A stretch of DNA of 64,000 bases, from positions 620,001 to 684,000 of the forward strand of contig CM074137.1 in assembly GCA_037178625.1 (NCBI GenBank). The letters are read 5' to 3'. This DNA is from Skeletonema tropicum. Taxonomy: Eukaryota; Bacillariophyta; Thalassiosirophyceae; Thalassiosirales; Thalassiosiraceae. Positions 1 to 10,987 of the stretch are shown here, in pieces. Under the pieces are notes generated by a model, which was given only the letters and a program-made list of their open reading frames with translations, did no database searches and had not been told where the DNA came from. The translations under genes and the position numbers were made by a program. How positions within the stretch are numbered: the stretch's first letter is position 1; each line of letters opens with the position of its first letter.

Positions 1-283
1 AAGATGTTTGATGGGGTTTTAGTGAATGCTTGGTGAGCCATGTTGGAGGCGTTTGGGAATTTGGACTTGTCGATGTTGTGGAGTTGTAGTCGCCATTTGG
101 AGGTGTGCCATATAGGAAGTAGTTTATTGTGGGTCCGAAGAGGCCAAGTGGACTGATGGCAAAAGGGAGTAGTTGCATGTTATCTGAGTAAAGTTCTCCA
201 ATGATTTGTTCTCCGGTGAGTGTTATTTGTGATGAGCTGTCGGTGCGTGATGCATTTGAACCTCTGCCTCTTTGAAACTTGCT
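1..283 (-). pseudogene. Fragment of a diatom reverse-transcriptase-like repeat protein (C-terminal part)
   Basis: On the minus strand one frame stays open from about 283 to the window edge and contains the stretch LLPFAISPLGLFGPTINYFL, followed by a frame change to PNASNMAHQAF-like residues. The first 51 bases match 8851-8901 with one difference, and 44-150 match 59470-59575. From memory of the family, the motif resembles the region after the reverse transcriptase in long RT-like proteins common in diatom genomes; this assignment is inference. No RT catalytic motif is present here, so it is a fragment or relic. Confidence 0.45.
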
Positions 284-397
284 ACCGCGTGGTCGAAGAA
301 AAGATCCAAATAATATTTGTGATCATTCATCGGGAAAAGCGTTACCCATGATATTGTTTTTTGGTCTACATCCCAATAAGTACAAGTGGATAAAATT

Positions 398-418
398 CCG
401 GTGTAAAAGTTACACCGG
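398..418. repeat. Palindrome CCGGTGTAA-AAG-TTACACCGG, copy 1
   Basis: Perfect 9-bp inverted arms around a 3-base centre. Incomplete versions lie at 2370-2388 and 4432-4450 (one arm trimmed), and a related half, TTTTACACCGTAA, near 2420 and 4482. Confidence 0.85.
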
Positions 419-549
419 TTACAAAAGGCCCTGTCAACGGGGTATAATTTGCCTCCAAGGTGTCCGCTCGTGCCCTCAAGACCGCCCACTCCAGACCACG
501 CAAAGTTACATACAGCAATGAAACGAATGAGGTTGTTGAAGTAAAAATG

Positions 550-2203
550 TGCATTATTTAATGTAGACCTACACAAGATTTTCATCTGCCTATTGCTGTT
601 CTTTTGTAATCTCCAAAACTTTGGAATGCGCTCTTTCAGCCAGCGGTCAGCTTTGGCCGTTGCCATTGCCGCAAGCTTGCTATCTTGGTCCAATTCCGAA
701 CAGTTGAAATATGGCGGCGATATCCATAATATGTCGTCTCGATATCGAGACAGGCAGCTCTTCTTACCACATTCAAATCACCTGCGTCTTAACGAAAGTG
801 ATACATCTCCGTCACACCTCCAAGCTTCCAGCCCGCTCGTAGACACAAGGCAACAATCGATGGGCCCACAGTGTTGGCATTGGCGACCATACTTCCGACG
901 CCTTTCAAGTAGAATGAGTACCAAGTTCTTGCCAGTTGATCCCAATGTCGTAAAAATCATCCTTGATTTCCTCAACGAGATCATGCATTCGACTACTCTA
1001 CCTAGTACACTGGTATTGGTGCCAGAAAACACGCAAAGATCTACCTTGCGAACAGCACGAGACAGATGTGAGGCTTTTCTTGATTGGCGAAGCAGTGCTA
1101 TGGACCGTGCATGCCTCACGCTGCTTACCCTTCTCCTTATCGAATACAAACAATTCAAGTAAACTTCCTCGAAGTCAATGCGTATCATTTTCACATATTT
1201 TCACATTCAAACAGTTCTCACTGCTCTTCATCAAGTTCCAGTCCAAAAGAAGCATGAGATGATTGAAAATCTCTCTCTCTCTCCACTTTCAAATGCTCTT
1301 TATTATTTCGTATGCTTCGGATTTCATCACGTCTTCGCCCTTCGTGAGCTTGAGACCGAGTTGTTGCCTTGCTGCAGCAACGTGGCGTGTTATTAATGTA
1401 GGTCCCAAGATCTTGCGCAAAAGGCATCTCCGCTCTTGCTACTGCTACTTCGTAGACCCAAGCAATTGCACTGCGTTTCCATTATATTGCTCGATTGGAA
1501 GACTCTACCATCTTCGACTACAATGTCGGGGGTGATTTCATCTGTTATTTTCAGCGCCTTCATGTACTTCTCGGCGCATGAACGTTCAACCACAGCAACA
1601 TTAAACTTAGTAGTCATATGTACTCCACAACTATATCATAATCAAGAGCTTCACCCCATCTATCCTGAGGAAACTGATATGGTGGTGCCTATCACGCAAT
1701 GGTTTGAGCGCGTCAACAGCATCGACGATATAATTTCGGAGAGCCGTCCTCTTGTGATCATTTTTGTTCTGATCTTCATTGTCAGCATCTATCATCTTTT
1801 CCAGGTGCTCATCGTTCAATTTCTATGCGGTTATCGAAAAGACGAACCAAACCAAATGAGGGAAGTTGCAACGCTGCCGTCATCAAAAACACTCTTTTTC
1901 TATATCATAACTTAGGATCTTTTCAACACGATCGGTGGATGCCCTTGCACTTGCATCGGCAGCAGGAGAGGTTGTTGCGGGATGCATTCGCAGCGGTGAT
2001 TTCGTCGGCGCCTTCTTCTTGTTCTTGCTGGGGCGGCCCTTTGACTTCATTGGATCCGGCATCTTTGTGGGCGGTGATTGTGAGTTGGATATTAGTTGTG
2101 TGATAGGGTGCCATGTCCATGTCGCCATTGCGTTGCCATTGCCATTGAGCAGTGTGACGAATTTTTGAATTTTGGTGAACGCATGAACGTACTTTACGGG
2201 CAT
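550..2203 (-). pseudogene. Decayed unidentified minus-strand coding sequence in tandem unit 1
   Basis: Several minus-strand frames follow one another with protein-like composition: a lysine/proline-rich stretch with SKGRPSKNKKK (about 2020-2070), an acidic-basic stretch DADNEDQNKNDHK (about 1780), a hydrophilic frame at 1393-1617, and a frame from 1194 down to 223 interrupted by one TGA at 778-780 and then reading ADRWLKERIPKFW near 640. The frames do not join without frameshifts, and I see no domain I can name. The plus-strand frame at 593-1162 lacks an ATG start. It could also be noncoding repeat sequence; confidence is low. Confidence 0.25.
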
Positions 2204-2251
2204 CGCCGCAAAAAGTATGACCGTGGGCAGTCCACTGGGCTGGTTTGTCTC

Positions 2252-2272
2252 CCGGTGTAAAAGTTACACCGG
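2252..2272. repeat. Palindrome, copy 2
   Basis: Same 9-3-9 palindrome as at 398-418, here near the right end of tandem unit 1. Confidence 0.85.
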
Positions 2273-2459
2273 AAGATGGAGTAATATCGTGTATTTTTAC
2301 TTGCCGCAGCAAAGAGCCAACAAAGCAAGAGGAATTGAGATAAAATATATTCGTGTATTTCAAGAAAAAGTGTAAAAGTTACACCGGGAAAGTACACAGA
2401 ATACCGAATTCCGACGTATTTTACACCGTAATTTTTGGTAAGTACAAGTGGATAAAATT

Positions 2460-2480
2460 CCGGTGTAAAAGTTACACCGG
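2460..2480. repeat. Palindrome, copy 3
   Basis: Same palindrome, at the left end of tandem unit 2. Confidence 0.85.
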
Positions 2481-2611
2481 GTACAAAAGGCCCTGTTAAC
2501 GGGGTATAATTTGCCTCCAAGGTGTCCGCTCGTGCCCTCAAGACCGCCCACTCCAGACCACGCAAAGTTACATACAGCAATGAAACGAATGAGGTTGTTG
2601 AAGTAAAAATG

Positions 2612-4265
2612 TGCATTATTTAATGTAGACCTACACAAGATTTTCATCTGCCTATTGCTGTTCTTTTGTAATCTCCAAAACTTTGGAATGCGCTCTTTCA
2701 GCCAGCGGTCAGCTTTGGCCGTTGCCATTGCCGCAAGCTTGCTATCTTGGTCCAATTCCGAACAGTTGAAATATGGCGGCGATATCCATAATATGTCGTC
2801 TCGATATCGAGACAGGCAGCTCTTCTTACCACATTCAAATCACCTGCGTCTTAACGAAAGTGATACATCTCCGTCACACCTCCAAGCTTCCAGCCCGCTC
2901 GTAGACACAAGGCAACAATCGATGGGCCCACAGTGTTGGCATTGGCGACCATACTTCCGACGCCTTTCAAGTAGAATGAGTACCAAGTTCTTGCCAGTTG
3001 ATCCCAATGTCGTAAAAATCATCCTTGATTTCCTCAACGAGATCATGCATTCGACTACTCTACCTAGTACACTGGTATTGGTGCCAGAAAACACGCAAAG
3101 ATCTACCTTGCGAACAGCACGAGACAGATGTGAGGCTTTTCTTGATTGGCGAAGCAGTGCTATGGACCGTGCATGCCTCACGCTGCTTACCCTTCTCCTT
3201 ATCGAATACAAACAATTCAAGTAAACTTCCTCGAAGTCAATGCGTATCATTTTCACATATTTTCACATTCAAACAGTTCTCACTGCTCTTCATCAAGTTC
3301 CAGTCCAAAAGAAGCATGAGATGATTGAAAATCTCTCTCTCTCTCCACTTTCAAATGCTCTTTATTATTTCGTATGCTTCGGATTTCATCACGTCTTCGC
3401 CCTTCGTGAGCTTGAGACCGAGTTGTTGCCTTGCTGCAGCAACGTGGCGTGTTATTAATGTAGGTCCCAAGATCTTGCGCAAAAGGCATCTCCGCTCTTG
3501 CTACTGCTACTTCGTAGACCCAAGCAATTGCACTGCGTTTCCATTATATTGCTCGATTGGAAGACTCTACCATCTTCGACTACAATGTCGGGGGTGATTT
3601 CATCTGTTATTTTCAGCGCCTTCATGTACTTCTCGGCGCATGAACGTTCAACCACAGCAACATTAAACTTAGTAGTCATATGTACTCCACAACTATATCA
3701 TAATCAAGAGCTTCACCCCATCTATCCTGAGGAAACTGATATGGTGGTGCCTATCACGCAATGGTTTGAGCGCGTCAACAGCATCGACGATATAATTTCG
3801 GAGAGCCGTCCTCTTGTGATCATTTTTGTTCTGATCTTCATTGTCAGCATCTATCATCTTTTCCAGGTGCTCATCGTTCAATTTCTATGCGGTTATCGAA
3901 AAGACGAACCAAACCAAATGAGGAAAGTTGCAACGCTGCCGTCATCAAAAACACTCTTTTTCTATATCATAACTTAGGATCTTTTCAACACGATCGGTGG
4001 ATGCCCTTGCACTTGCATCGGCAGCAGGAGAGGTTGTTGCGGGATGCATTCGCAGCGGTGATTTCGTCGGCGCCTTCTTCTTGTTCTTGCTGGGGCGGCC
4101 CTTTGACTTCATTGGATCCGGCATCTTTGTGGGCGGTGATTGTGAGTTGGATATTAGTTGTGTGATAGGGTGCCATGTCCATGTCGCCATTGCGTTGCCA
4201 TTGCCATTGAGCAGTGTGACGAATTTTTGAATTTTGGTGAACGCATGAACGTACTTTACGGGCAT
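2612..4265 (-). pseudogene. Second copy of the decayed minus-strand coding sequence
   Basis: Same set of broken minus-strand frames as at 550-2203, carried by tandem unit 2 and with the same interruptions. The breaks therefore predate the duplication. No function can be assigned. Confidence 0.25.
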
Positions 4266-4313
4266 CGCCGCAAAAAGTATGACCGTGGGCAGTCCACTGG
4301 GCTGGTTTGTCTC

Positions 4314-4334
4314 CCGGTGTAAAAGTTACACCGG
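4314..4334. repeat. Palindrome, copy 4
   Basis: Same palindrome, near the right end of tandem unit 2. Confidence 0.85.
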
Positions 4335-4614
4335 AAGATGGAGTAATATCGTGTATTTTTACTTGCCGCAGCAAAGAGCCAACAAAGCAAGAGGAATTGA
4401 GATAAAATATATTCGTGTATTTCAAGAAAAAGTGTAAAAGTTACACCGGGAAAGTACACAGAATACCGAATTCCGACGTATTTTACACCGTAATTTTTGG
4501 TAAGTAGAATTATTTTTGAGATTCATTTAGGGTTCCCACTCACATACGCACGAACTAAACCTTCTCCATGATGCCATCACCTCCAAATCTTTGTTCAGCG
4601 CTCAACCTGCAACC

Positions 4615-5575
4615 ATGATGATGATGATGAAATCGATAAGCGCCGTGGCCATCCTTCTAGCCGCATCATCATGTGATGGCTTCTTTACTACTACATCCTC
4701 CTCCTGCTGCTGTAACACCAGAAGCCCATCATCATCATTACTGCTTGCAACACCAATTCAAGGACCCATCAATGAAGATATCTTCTCCACAACTCCCCCT
4801 TTACGTATCGAAGGGAGCAGTTTGAAGACATGGTCGGGATTTCAATCGAATAGGGTTCAGGTGTCGATCAAGTCGATGGGGCGGCCTGTGGAAGCTAGTG
4901 TGGAATTATGGCAGACTCCCTCTGTAAGCAATGATGTGTCGAAACAATTATGTGACGCGCTCTTATTTCATTCCATCATACTTCGTCGGCAATACTAATT
5001 ATATCTTTTATATTCATACTGCAACATCCACCAACTCTCTCCAGTACATCCCAACCAAATTCACAGTCGAATGCGAAGATGGCTCCGAAAACATTGTCCA
5101 CTCCCTCATCGAACTCCCACCCGGCTACCCCGTCACAATCGCCGTCTACAACACCGAGGGGCAAGAGTTCCCCATGGAAGTTAGCGTATCCGATTCCAAT
5201 TCTGGATCAGCCCTCGAATCATTTGCTGGATGGACACCTATATTAGTACAGGGTGATGGAACAGTCAAAGCATTCAATTTGGCAGATGATGTCGACAGCG
5301 TGGAGATATTACTTACCACCCAAACACGGAATATGAAAGCTTACATTGAAATACTCAAGGGTCCAAATGACGACAATGAAATTATCGAAGTGGATACAGA
5401 TAATGCGTATTTGCATCCGTTTTATACTGTGATTCAGGCTGCGGAGGGGTGTAACACTTTGAGGATTAAGAATGAGAATGGGGTGGAGTTTCCGTTTGAG
5501 GCGTATGTGAGGCCTTGTGAGGGGGTGTTGGAGGAGGAGAGGCAACAGTTCAATTATGGTGGGCCTTACTTTTAA
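4615..5575 (+). CDS. Probable plastid-targeted conserved protein, two exons
   Basis: Exons 4615-4923 and 5045-5575 join in phase 0 across a 121-bp GT-AG intron (GTAAGC...CTCCAG), giving 279 residues; the joint reads WQTPS-YIPTKF. The upstream TTG at 4591 is not used; the first ATG lies in an ATG run at 4615. The N-terminus is a signal peptide (SISAVAILLAASSCDG) with FF directly after the likely cleavage site and a Ser/Thr-rich stretch behind it, the usual bipartite plastid presequence of diatoms. The mature part, mostly beta-strand-like, has internal similarity: each half includes a stretch about a ligand-like group ending in an E/V-F-P motif (QEFPMEV, VEFPFEA). I recall similar uncharacterised plastid proteins in diatoms but know of no function. 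Complete and apparently intact. Confidence 0.85.
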
Positions 5576-5887
5576 GCAGCAATTAGAGATATATCATGTG
5601 GATGGAACAGACAGATACGTGTGTCGGTGGTTGAATGTGAAAAAAAGTAACAACAACAATCTAAACTGAGTAAATCCCTGAAGCGAATCAGCGTCGACGG
5701 TCGGTGGTGGTGGAGATTCTGAGTTTATTGATCGGCCTCGTGTAATATGAGCAACGAGGAAGAAGCGGGATGCAAATAAACATGTTCCACTCCAACATGG
5801 TTATTAAATAATATCATTACTATGAATTTATTCTTCCCTACCTCTTTCTCTCTAGAGATCTGTAGAAAGAGTTATCACCACTGGCGG

Positions 5888-6795
5888 TCAGGCTTTCTGT
5901 CGAAGCGCTTCCGCTTCATCCCTCTGAGGACTTTTCATATCATCATTTGTAACCTGGTGTGCACGAATAGCTGCGGCAAGGTCATCTTTGCTGATGAAAC
6001 CGTCTTGATATGCTAGTTTCAGATTTTCCAATGCATCATCCTCTCCAAGGCTGGCAGCAATGATCCAATGTTTCACTGCCCTCTCGTACCGGCCATTTGC
6101 CATCATCTCTTCACATTCAAGATTGTATCTCGCGATAGGGTGTCCACGAATAGCAGCCTCTTCTGAGTGATGCAAAGACTTCTTCCTGTCCATGTCAAGA
6201 CCTTGCCCCATATACACATTTGATAATTCATAATGTGCTGCCGCATTACCCAAGCCAGCTGCTTTTGAGTAATAATAAAATGCAGTTAAATAGTCTCCCT
6301 CACGAAAGCGCCGCATTCCCAGGCGGTAAAGTGCGGCTGGATCATTTGCCTCCGCTCTCTTGACGAGATAATTTTTGTAGAATTCTTGTTTCGATTTTGG
6401 CAACGGAGAGATCGACAGAATAAACACTTTCGCTTCATCGACTTCTCCCTCTCTCGCTTCTGGTTAGCATGAGCGCAACCATTGCAAATCACTTTACAGC
6501 AACATCCCATCACTGTGGAGTACTGAGGATCGATGGGCAACGGCAGACAACAGATCGGGCAGTCGCCAAGATCGCTGCTCTCAGGCTGCTTGAACAGAAT
6601 TTCGTCACGTAACTCTGCCGCCTTTTGTTTGCACTCCTGTTTGTGCTGCTGCCAATGCTCCCTCTGACATTTGACGCCACAATATTTCACCAGTTTGCAT
6701 GCGGAGCAGTCCTTCAATTTGATTTCAGTTGAGCCGCAGGACGCACAACAAGCCTTAGCCATGTTTTCCTCTCCTGCTCCTGCTTCGGCGCTCAT
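5888..6795 (-). pseudogene. MYND/RING-like/Sel1-repeat protein gene A, frameshifted
   Basis: Reading from ATG at 6795: a MYND zinc finger (CCASCG...CSACKLVKYCGVKCQ...H...C), a RING-like Cys cluster (CPICCLPL...CC...CNGC...CLFCR), then in another frame three Sel1-type repeats (for example DPAALYRLGMRRFREGDY) and a tail ending QRDEAEALRQKA. The two halves are separated by a 2-bp TC expansion near 6405-6410: the sister gene at 7479-8312 has the expected FCRSPLP coding sequence at this place. The upstream extension to 6852 begins at TTG and is not used. MYND fingers bind Pro-rich peptides, and Sel1 repeats form helical scaffolds in quality-control adaptors; the role of this diatom family is unknown. 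A sequencing error at the TC run would restore the gene. Confidence 0.8.
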
Positions 6796-7478
6796 ACCGC
6801 TCCGTTCTTGAGTAGGATGTAATTCTTCAAAATTATTAGATGTTTCCTTCAAGAGAGGTCCTCTACGATGATACTATTATTGCCGTTGTCGTCTGGCACA
6901 ATAACATTGACATCGCATATCGCATCAAGATCCAAGATAGAGCCAATAATTTCTGTGCTCTTCTGTATCATTCATTTCGGGGGGTTGGAGCTCTCCTAAT
7001 TTCGGGGGCATTTTTGAGCTTTCTACTGATTGATAGGATTATTTCTGCGGGGTAGCCCCCGGCGTTCAGGTTCCCCCGAGAAAAAACACACGATGTCATT
7101 CTCGTGTCACCTCCCTCTTTCTCTCTCTCTACCATTCATCGTCTAATCTGATTATTAGATATTCATTTACTCTATACGACACTGATCAGGACCGGCTTCG
7201 GTACAACGTCCGGACTTTTGGATTTTTAACAAGCTATTGTAGAAGAAGAATTATTGGCAACGAAGATCAATGACACGATAGAGAAACAGATTTTGTAGGG
7301 ATTTGTCGTACCAATTATAGCATAGTTGCAAAGAAACGGCTTACTCTATTAAATACTATTTTAATCGAATGTACATATTCAAATCTAAATAGACCAATGA
7401 GCAATAAAAGTAATTTGTCTCTTCCGCTTCAACGTCTCATTATCCCTACCTTCTCACTCTGCGGACTCTTTATCGCAT
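6796..7478. other. Intergenic stretch with G-rich repeat
   Basis: No gene seen. Bases about 6976-7076 form a G-rich segment with short hairpins (GGGGGTTGGAGCTCTCC; GGGGTAGCCCCC) that recurs at about 16618-16712. Both copies lie 5' of a MYND-family relic. 7100-7140 is CT-rich. Confidence 0.6.
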
Positions 7479-8312
7479 CTACGGCAGTCTGATGTGATGT
7501 GCACGAAGCGCCGCGGCAAAGTCCTCCTTGCTAAGTAGTCCTTCTCTATGCGAATCCTTGAGAGCTTTCAATGAATTATCATGTCCCGAAATTGTGGCAA
7601 TAATCCAATGCTTCACTGCTCTATCCAACTTTCCATGTCTACCATCTATGCAACCAAGATTATACCTCGCACTAGGATGTCCACCAATTGCAGCTTGTTC
7701 GAGGTGATAAACTCCCTTTTTCTCATTCTTTGCAACACCTTCGCCATCCAAATACTTACCTGACAAATTAAAATGTGCAGTCACATGACTTAAATCAGCA
7801 GCCTTCGTGTAGTACTCAAACGCAGCCTCATAGTCTCCATCGTCATGTAAACCGTGCCCCTCATAATAGAGTTCGGCTCGGCTGGATCATTGGCATGATT
7901 TCTTTTGGATTCCTCTTCCGATCTTGGCAACGGAGATCGACAGAATGGGCATTTTGGTTGCAGCGATCCTTTCATCTCTCCAATCGCATTGGCATTGGCA
8001 CAAAAACATCCATAACAAACTGTTTTGCTGCAGCATTCCATGAATGTACTTTTTAGTGGATCAAGCGACAAAGGCAAGCAACAAATTGGGCAATCACCAA
8101 GATGGGTGCTTTTAGGCTGCTTGAATAAAAGCTCATCACGTAATTCGGCCGCACGCTGTTTGCATGCTCGTTTATGCTGCGGTCTATGATCCCGCTGGCA
8201 TTTGACGCCGCAATATTTCACCAGTTTACATGCAGAGCAATCCTTCAATTTGATTTCATCAACTGGCGATGCCGCAAGAAGCACAAATGTCGGCCTCTGC
8301 TTCTGCACTCAT
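7479..8312 (-). pseudogene. MYND/RING-like/Sel1-repeat protein gene B, two frameshifts
   Basis: The same architecture as gene A. The start ATG is at 8310-8312 (MSAEAEADICASCG), after which a shift of frame is needed before VDEIKLKDCSACK; the MYND and RING-like clusters follow. A 5-bp tandem duplication (AGCCG repeated, plus-strand 7873-7882) then breaks the frame at DPAE; past it the reading continues as ELYYEGHGLHDDGDYEAAFEY into Sel1 repeats and the C-terminus at 7479. The C-terminus is shorter than in intact copies (it ends AAALRAHHIRLP, without the QRDEAE tail). Two independent breaks make it a pseudogene. Confidence 0.8.
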
Positions 8313-8561
8313 TGTGTAATACTGTCACCGACCCACTCTATGCTTCGTTCTTTGAACTGTGTGTGCATGAATGCTTTGATTGATGTTTCACGTATCACGT
8401 ACAAGATACTTGCTTACACGAAGTGCTTGATGGAGAACGTGTGATGTGTGGGGCTTTAGGTTATTTCTGTGCTACGGTAAACTTCGTATCACTGGTATTG
8501 CAAACAAGAAAAGAATCGTGGATACGCCTTCGCTTTTGGAGGGGCTGAGACGACTGTTGAG

Positions 8562-8905
8562 TCATGGGAACCGTTGAGTCGACTGAGAGCTACTTCTTTG
8601 TGAAGTAGATCTGCCACCTGTACTGTATAATAAATATGAAATTTGGTCATCATTCAGTGACGACGCTGTTATCGGGCCATTGTTGCTCTCATAAAGTGCT
8701 TGAATGGCAGCTAGTCCTGCTGAGCCGTTTGCCTTACAAACCGTTCTCCCGAATATTTGTGTGTAGTAGGTGCTTGGATCTGGGCTTTTGTAGGATCCCC
8801 CATAATGGTAGTTTCGTTGTTTCGATTTCCAAATTGAAACAGCTCGTTCTAAGATGTTTGATGGGGTTTTAGTGAATGCTTGGTGAGCCATGTTGGATGC
8901 GTTTG
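8562..8905 (-). pseudogene. RT-like repeat protein fragment, extreme C-terminal part
   Basis: Minus-strand frame reading PNASNMAHQAFTKTPSNIL, then an NYHYGGSYKSPDPSTYYTQ stretch and a Ser-rich tail to a stop at 8562. It overlaps by sequence with the fragment at the window start and continues it toward the C-terminus. The open frame runs further upstream to 9023, but similarity stops near 8905. The layout (aromatic-G-SY, a P-S/T site, then a helix) resembles the end of diatom RT-like repeat proteins, by memory only. Confidence 0.4.
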
Positions 8906-9249
8906 GCTCGCTCAGGCTCAGGAGAGAGGAGAGTATGCAATGCTTACGAATTCTGACACCGCTCGCTAGCGCTAGTCGGAGTCGACGAGAAACAAGAAAG
9001 GTGTATCTATCGGGAGGCGACACCGAGGGTGCAAACTTATTTACTCATCTCATCTTTTTCACTACGTATCTCAAAACATCTATTCTGGGACCCTCTCAAT
9101 CCACTTACTTTTCTTTCGGTGAGTGCACTTATTGAGATATCCATCTCGCAGCCCATAACATCCCCAGCGACATATCTGACTCCTTGTATCCCCAAAGCGG
9201 CGCGACATGGACTTGTTCCCCTAATCCTAGCCGATCGAAAGCTCGAAGT
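8906..9249. other. Unassigned stretch between two relics
   Basis: Between the RT-like fragment and the MYND-family relic. The open frames here (8890-9135 plus strand, 9037-9330 minus strand) look like chance frames or parts of the neighbouring relics. Nothing else seen. Confidence 0.4.
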
Positions 9250-9520
9250 GCATGCATAGATGGGGCAAACAGCAGATCGGACAGTCTCCAAGACCGCTAC
9301 TTTTAGGCTGCTCGCATAAAATTTCGTCATGTAACTCAGCAGCTCGCTTCTTGCACTCCTGTTTGTGATGCGGCCTATGCCTATGCTTCCGCTGACAATC
9401 CACGCCTCAGTATCGAACGAGTTTGCATGCTGAGCAATCCTTCAATTTGACGTCGTCACCTTCAGCTAGGCCGCAGGACGCACAACATGCCTTGCTCCTC
9501 CCTCCTGCCTCTGAATTCAT
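9250..9520 (-). pseudogene. MYND/RING-like protein relic C (N-terminal part only)
   Basis: From ATG at 9518-9520 the frame reads MNSEAGGRSKACCASCG, then KLKDCSACKLVRY, where a TGA replaces the next Cys codon of the MYND finger. After this it continues GVDCQRKH...KQECKKRAAEL and reaches the CPICC start of the RING-like domain, where similarity ends near 9250. It is truncated and lacks all Sel1 repeats, so it is a dead copy of the family at 59790 and 62827. Confidence 0.8.
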
Positions 9521-10427
9521 CAGCAAATAATATTAGTAAACTGCTGTTATTGAGCAGTGATATCACGAGAGATCTAATAAAATTGTGGTTAGTTGGTACG
9601 TACGTGTTTGTCACATTTTGTCAAAATCCGCTGTGATAACCTAAACTTTTTTCGTTTTCGCAGTCTAAGCGTAGATCAAGTTTCTGTACATATATGTTCG
9701 CGTCATCATCAAAAATATAGGCCTCCATACTCTACTGTTCTATTGACTTCAGCTTGCAAGTCGAATCTTAATAACAGGCTGATGGTGACAAGTAAGGTAT
9801 CGATGAGATCCTAATGGCCAAGAGATGAAGATTACCACTGCAAGTAAGGTCAAAAGCCTTCTAGTTACTGTGTTATTGAAGGTCGTAGGAAGCCATTTTT
9901 CACCATGATCTGGGTATTTTTGATGGTTGATGGCATGTGAGTACCGTATTAACGTAGGAACTAATATTAAATGAAACGGTACTGATATTTTATCGGAAGC
10001 CACACTCATTTGACTCGACTGGAAAACTTCAAGTTGGAGGAAATTGGAGGAGGTTGCTTAATTGTGTACCACTCAGCACATTTTCTACCCACATAATGAC
10101 AAACGGCGGACAGATCTGCACAAAGAGGAGAAACTGACGTTTGTGCAGAAAAAAAAATGGAGTCGAAATTCCCACGAGAAAAAAAGTTGAGTGGTACACA
10201 AAATAGGTGCTTGCAAATTCATCTCAATGGAACAGTAGTGGCTCAGTGGTACGACTTTCGCATAAGTAATGACATTCATTCCTTTGGGATTTTTTGCCCT
10301 TCAAGTTTCAAGGGCAAAATTGCCTCACGCCCTCCCCGCACGCACCAAGTTTTTTTGTTTTAGTAGTTCTGAAGTAGATCCACATCTTGAATGTCAACGT
10401 ATCATCCTCATAATTACAGACCACCAT
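9521..10427. other. Intergenic stretch, no gene seen
   Basis: Contains a short inverted repeat (TTGTGTACCACTCA near 10064 against TGAGTGGTACACAA near 10189), an A-run near 10148 and a small hairpin TGCCCTT...AAGGGCA near 10297-10318. The segment around 9545-9575 (GATATCACGAGAGA) recurs near 11300 and 16465. I see no coding sequence I can support. Confidence 0.5.
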
Positions 10428-10745
10428 AGTGAAAATCTGAAAGGGATAATACCATTTCCTTTCAGATTTGCATTCGCTACGTTTTAGCAAGCGAGTTAGA
10501 GCCGCTTCATACGAGTCTATTCTCATTCCAAAAAGCAAGCAAGGTATGGCCAACATAGGTCAAAACTGAAATGGATAAAACCATACCCTTTCCAGATTCA
10601 TGACGCTTCAAATTTGCATTCGCTTCCAACAACAAGAGTTCGAGCCGCTTCGGAGCGTTCGTTCTCACACCAACAAGAATAATTGTCCGTCAAGACCCAT
10701 TTCGGGGGGGCTACGCTAGCGGACCAGCAGCCGAGCTGGTCAGGT
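10428..10745 (+). repeat. Dispersed repeat, copy 1 (about 320 bp)
   Basis: Made of two similar halves, each starting with an imperfect hairpin (CTGAAAGGGATAATACCATTTCCTTTCAG), followed by a GCATTCGCT-type segment, AGAGCCGCTTC or CGAGCCGCTTC, and GTTCTCA(T/C). It ends with a hairpin GACCAGC...GCTGGTC. Copies at 10988-11283 and, inverted, at 22436-22790. Confidence 0.75.
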
Positions 10746-10987
10746 CTACTAATAACTATAAAACAATTGTTATCCGCCCACACCGTTTGGTCTCCCCCAC
10801 CTTTCAAAAGGAGCTACTGCTGGATCGCTTCGCGTGTAGTATTCTGAGATCAGAAAGACGTAGCTTGGAATTCTCATCCCCATAGATCCCCATCCCCCCG
10901 CACCCGCACCGTTTGGTCTGTGGAAAATGATTACGTCAAGGGGAATTCTCAATTCTCATCAATGCGCGGACCGTTGACACCATGCCT

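Larger units (their letters stand above)
377..2438. repeat. Tandem repeat unit 1 (2,062 bp)
   Basis: The unit recurs directly at 2439-4500. The junctions share the short sequence TAAGTA (377, 2439 and 4501). Only a few single-base differences were seen by eye (for example around 419, 442 and 1861-1863), so the duplication is recent. The unit carries the palindrome described separately near both of its ends. Confidence 0.95.
2439..4500. repeat. Tandem repeat unit 2 (2,062 bp)
   Basis: Direct copy of 377-2438 at an offset of 2,062 bp. It ends at TAAGTAGAAT (4501), where single-copy sequence upstream of the plastid-protein gene begins. The segment just after the array (about 4520-4545, containing ATTCATTTAGGGTTCCCAC) also recurs near 11467. 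Confidence 0.95.

Noticed and set aside
593..1162. 189-residue plus-strand frame (and its copy at 2655-3224)
   Set aside because: It starts at TTG, has no ATG near the start and no natural domain; minus-strand frames look more protein-like.
10225..10260. tRNA-like A-box (TGGCTCAGTGGTA)
   Set aside because: No matching B-box or cloverleaf can be drawn; probably chance.
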